A DNA stretch of 34,774 bases from Verrucomicrobiota bacterium (lineage in GTDB: Bacteria > Verrucomicrobiota > Verrucomicrobiia > Opitutales > Opitutaceae). A program made the position numbers and the translations under genes. The DNA is taken from NCBI GenBank assembly GCA_030605125.1, contig JAUWBD010000030.1, forward strand, positions 1 to 34,774. Reading direction: 5' to 3'. The notes under the pieces were generated by a model. The model saw only the letters and a list, made by a program, of their open reading frames with translations, had not been told where the DNA came from and did not search any database. This document shows positions 32,765-34,774 of the stretch, in pieces (position 1 is the stretch's first letter; each line of letters begins with the position of its first letter).

Positions 32765-33943
32765 GTGTTTGCGGAGTTTCTGATATTCGTGGCGGGCCTG
32801 GGGCTGCTGGCGGCGGCGCGGTTTTGCGTGCGGCCGGCGCGGACCTATCGCGCGTGGTGGGTGGCGCTCTTCGCGACGGAGCTGGGGCATCTGTGGTGTT
32901 TGCTCGCGCTGGTGCTGGTCGCGGGCGCGGGCCTGGCGGGCGGAGCGTGGTGGATCTTGGCGCCCGCCGGGGTGGCGGCGCTGCTCTTCGCGCGCCCCGC
33001 GTGGAGCGCCTGGCGGATGAGCGGAGGGGTGGAGGCACGTCTGACGGAGGTCTTCGGCCCGCACGACGGCGCGCCGCTCTGGTCCTGGCGCCGCCTCTGG
33101 CGCTGGCCCACCCGCTCCGGGCCCGTGCCCTCCGAAACCCATGACGCCGCCGGCCTCCGCCTCGATTTCCACCGGGCCAAGAGTGGCGGAGATTGTCACC
33201 AGATTGGTGACATACTCCGCCAGCCCTCGGGTGATGCGGGCGCTGCGCCTGGCGCGGTGCTGGGGCACGGCGGCGGCTGGGATGGCGGCGATCGGACGGA
33301 GCTGGCAGGGCTAAACCGCTGGCTCGCGGCCCGCGGCGTGGCGGTGGCGGCCTTCGACTACCGGCTCGCGCCGACGCACCCATGGCCGGCGCAGGCGGAG
33401 GATCTGCGCGTCGTGATCTCGTGGATACGCGCGAACGCCGCCCGCCTCGGCGTGGACCCGGAACGGCTCACGCTCGTCGGCCGCAGCGCGGGCGGGCAGA
33501 TCGCGGTGGCGACGGCCTACGGGGAGACCCTTCCCGGCGTGCGCGCGGTGGTGGCGCTCTACGCCTGCCACGACATGGACTTCGTGTGGTCGATCCGTTC
33601 GGAGCACGACGCGCTCAACTCGCACAAACTCATGAGCCAGTTCCTCGGCGGCGGCCCCGAGGGCGAGGCGCAGGCGGCACGCTACCGGAGCGCGAGCGGC
33701 GAGAAACTCGTCCATCCACGCGCACCGCGAACTCTGCTGATCCACGGCGCGCTCGACGAGCTCGTGTGGTGCCGCCACAGCGAGCGCCTCTCCGCGGCGC
33801 TCACGCGCGAAGGCGTGCCGCACGTGTTTGTGAAGCTCCCTTGGGCGACCCACGCCGGCGAGGCCAACCTGCACGGGCCGGCGGGGCAGTTGATCACGGG
33901 CGCGATCCTGCGTGCAGCGCTTGGGACCACTCCGCCTCCTTGA
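32765..33943 (+). CDS. Membrane-anchored alpha/beta-hydrolase (HSL-type esterase)
   Basis: A 392-residue protein starting at GTG 32765. Three hydrophobic segments (about 3-20, 33-55 and 60-78) precede a hormone-sensitive-lipase-type esterase domain. The oxyanion motif is 'GHGGGW' (167-172), the nucleophile is Ser241 in 'GRSAGG', and Asp331 ('HGALDELVW') and His363 ('WATHAGEAN') complete the triad, so the enzyme looks active on small esters. A palindromic repeat is inserted in frame between the membrane part and the catalytic domain, encoding 'GGDCHQIGDILRQ' (141-153) in a region where relatives need only a short linker. The stop is inside the 3' end of the convergent ArsC/Spx-like gene, giving a 50-base overlap. 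A later start would remove membrane segments but keep the enzyme. Confidence 0.85.
   Translation: MFAEFLIFVAGLGLLAAARFCVRPARTYRAWWVALFATELGHLWCLLALVLVAGAGLAGGAWWILAPAGVAALLFARPAWSAWRMSGGVEARLTEVFGPHDGAPLWSWRRLWRWPTRSGPVPSETHDAAGLRLDFHRAKSGGDCHQIGDILRQPSGDAGAAPGAVLGHGGGWDGGDRTELAGLNRWLAARGVAVAAFDYRLAPTHPWPAQAEDLRVVISWIRANAARLGVDPERLTLVGRSAGGQIAVATAYGETLPGVRAVVALYACHDMDFVWSIRSEHDALNSHKLMSQFLGGGPEGEAQAARYRSASGEKLVHPRAPRTLLIHGALDELVWCRHSERLSAALTREGVPHVFVKLPWATHAGEANLHGPAGQLITGAILRAALGTTPPP
33185..33221. repeat. In-frame palindromic repeat inside the esterase gene
   Basis: A 37-base near-palindrome bounded by GGCGGAG (33185-33191) and CTCCGCC (33215-33221), with GTCACCA / TGGTGAC inside. Bases 33186-33211 are the exact reverse complement of 23915-23940. 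Confidence 0.9.
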
Positions 33944-34280
33944 AACCCGCCAGGCCGAGCGGCGGCGCGGCGCGCAGCAGGAAGGGGCGCTTCACGAGGT
34001 TTCCGTTGGCCGCGAGCCGGGCCAAAAACTCCGCCTCGGGCAGCGTGTCCAACACCTCGCCGAGCTTGCTCTCGCGGTAGTCGGCGCCGGAGGTGTTGCA
34101 GAGCCGCCGGCGCTCGCCGCCGAGGTGGGCGAGCATGGCGCGCAGTTCCGCCACGCTGGGCGGCGTGTCGCGGATCGCGCGCTCCTCGAAAGAGATGCCC
34201 TGCGCGGCGAGCCACTTCACCGCTTTGCGGCAGGTGTCGCAGTTTTTGTAGGTGTAAACGGTGATCGCGGCGGCGGGCAT
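33894..34280 (-). CDS. ArsC/Spx-family protein (YffB-like)
   Basis: A 128-residue thioredoxin-fold protein of the ArsC/Spx/YffB family. ATG 34280 begins 'MPAAAITVYTYKNCDTCRKA', with the C-x2-C pair at 14 and 17. 'LCNTSGADYRESKLGEVLDT', 'LVKRPFLLRAAPPLGLAGF' and 'KEAEW' match the family throughout. True Spx acts through RNA polymerase and true ArsC reduces arsenate; this protein has the C-x-x-C form common to YffB/Spx-like members, and no arsenic genes are near, so the function is left open. The upstream open frame to 34400 overlaps purC and is rejected. It lies 23 bases after the purC stop and is probably co-transcribed with it, and it overlaps the convergent esterase gene by 50 bases. Confidence 0.88.
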   Translation of the reverse strand: MPAAAITVYTYKNCDTCRKAVKWLAAQGISFEERAIRDTPPSVAELRAMLAHLGGERRRLCNTSGADYRESKLGEVLDTLPEAEFLARLAANGNLVKRPFLLRAAPPLGLAGFKEAEWSQALHAGSRP

Positions 34281-34303
34281 GGCGCGGGGTTTCTTCGGGC
34301 GGC

Positions 34304-34774
34304 TCAACCGAGCAGGTTTTTCAAGGCCTGCAGGTATTTGTCCCGGGTGCGTTCGATCACCTCCGCCGGCAACTTTGGCGCGGGCGGCTTTTGGTCCCAC
34401 TTGATCGCGAGCAGGTGGTCGCGGACGAACTGCTTGTCGTAGCTCGGCGGCGAACAGTCCACCCGGTAGTCGGCGGCCGGCCAGTAGCGCGAGGAATCGG
34501 GCGTGAGCACCTCGTCGATCAGCACGAGTTTGCCGGCCCCGTCGGTGCCGAACTCGAACTTGGTGTCGGCCAGGATCATGCCGGCCTTCGCGGCGGTGTC
34601 GTGTCCGAGCGAATACAGCACGAGGCTCACGGCCTTCACCTGCTCGTAGAGCGAGGCGCCGACGATGGCCGCGCCCTGCGCGTCGTCGATCGGCTCGTCG
34701 TGCTGGCCCTTGGGCGCCTTGGTCGTCGGCGTGAAGAGCGGCGCGGGCAGGCGGTCGGCCTGGCGGAGGCCGGC
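34304..34774 (-). CDS. purC: SAICAR synthetase, N-terminal part outside the window
   Basis: Phosphoribosylaminoimidazole-succinocarboxamide synthase joins aspartate to CAIR in purine synthesis. The frame is open to the window edge (156 residues visible plus stop), so the N-terminal part is missing. The visible part carries family signatures: 'LPAPLFTPTTKAPKGQHDEP' near the edge, 'GMILADTKFEFG', 'LIDEVLTPDSSRYW' and the C-terminal 'KQFVRDHLLAIKWDQKPPAP'. This is the eukaryote/proteobacteria-type longer enzyme rather than the short Bacillus form, judging from the C-terminal extension. It is the first of two close minus-strand genes at this end (ArsC/Spx-like gene 23 bases downstream). Confidence 0.95.
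   Translation of the reverse strand, partial: AGLRQADRLPAPLFTPTTKAPKGQHDEPIDDAQGAAIVGASLYEQVKAVSLVLYSLGHDTAAKAGMILADTKFEFGTDGAGKLVLIDEVLTPDSSRYWPAADYRVDCSPPSYDKQFVRDHLLAIKWDQKPPAPKLPAEVIERTRDKYLQALKNLLG

Noticed and set aside
1-34774. CRISPR arrays, tRNA or rRNA genes, insertion sequences
   Set aside because: No direct repeats with spacers of constant length, no tRNA-like cloverleaf and no transposase or integrase frame were found. The tandem arrays are far too short to be CRISPR.

Overview
The window is very GC-rich DNA, densely packed with genes on both strands, most of them without a Shine-Dalgarno sequence. Two proteins end in a PEP-CTERM sorting signal (Pro-Glu-Pro, hydrophobic stretch, Arg cluster), one of them with passenger-associated repeats. 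There are large secreted proteins built from Ig, FN3 and propeller-like modules, and a sodium:solute symporter with a long hydrophilic insertion. Together these point to Verrucomicrobiota, most likely Opitutaceae. That is inferred from gene style; no rRNA or other marker is present.

Layout. 1-1658: 3' part of an amidase, converging on a nucleotidyltransferase/small-protein pair. 1831-10479: a purine block with adenine deaminase (ade) and an AzgA-type purine permease, split by a 1513-residue secreted protein and a GNAT acetyltransferase. The giant gene lies between two copies of the last 67 bp of ade, so it looks like an inserted segment. 10763-13427: a tandem-domain GTP cyclohydrolase II-like protein, a small zinc-ribbon protein and a membrane-anchored protein of unknown family. 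13719-16016: sodium:solute symporter. 16677-24760: cell-surface region with two PEP-CTERM proteins, a membrane-anchored TPR protein and a C25/gingipain-like protein that has lost its catalytic residues. 24797-28272: minus-strand SUMF1-fold protein, HEAT-like protein and an unknown secreted protein. 28609-30525: secreted SGNH hydrolase. 30595-34774: SRAP protein and O-acetylhomoserine sulfhydrylase, a membrane alpha/beta-hydrolase, an ArsC/Spx-like protein and the 3' part of purC.

Functional links. Ade plus AzgA would import adenine and deaminate it to hypoxanthine; the GTP cyclohydrolase II-like protein and PurC also belong to purine chemistry. Most other products are predicted to be exported.

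The most unusual content is not protein families but repeated DNA. It includes (1) the ade 3'-end direct repeat around the giant gene; (2) a family of short three-unit arrays ending in a GTYRAAA-like tail, usually just upstream of start codons, with one pair of copies folded into a 172-bp nested hairpin; (3) five-unit 7-bp arrays upstream of ade and the sulfhydrylase; (4) a palindrome sitting in frame inside two unrelated genes; (5) a 93-96 bp GC-rich intergenic repeat; (6) paired AGGCCT sites upstream of both PEP-CTERM genes.
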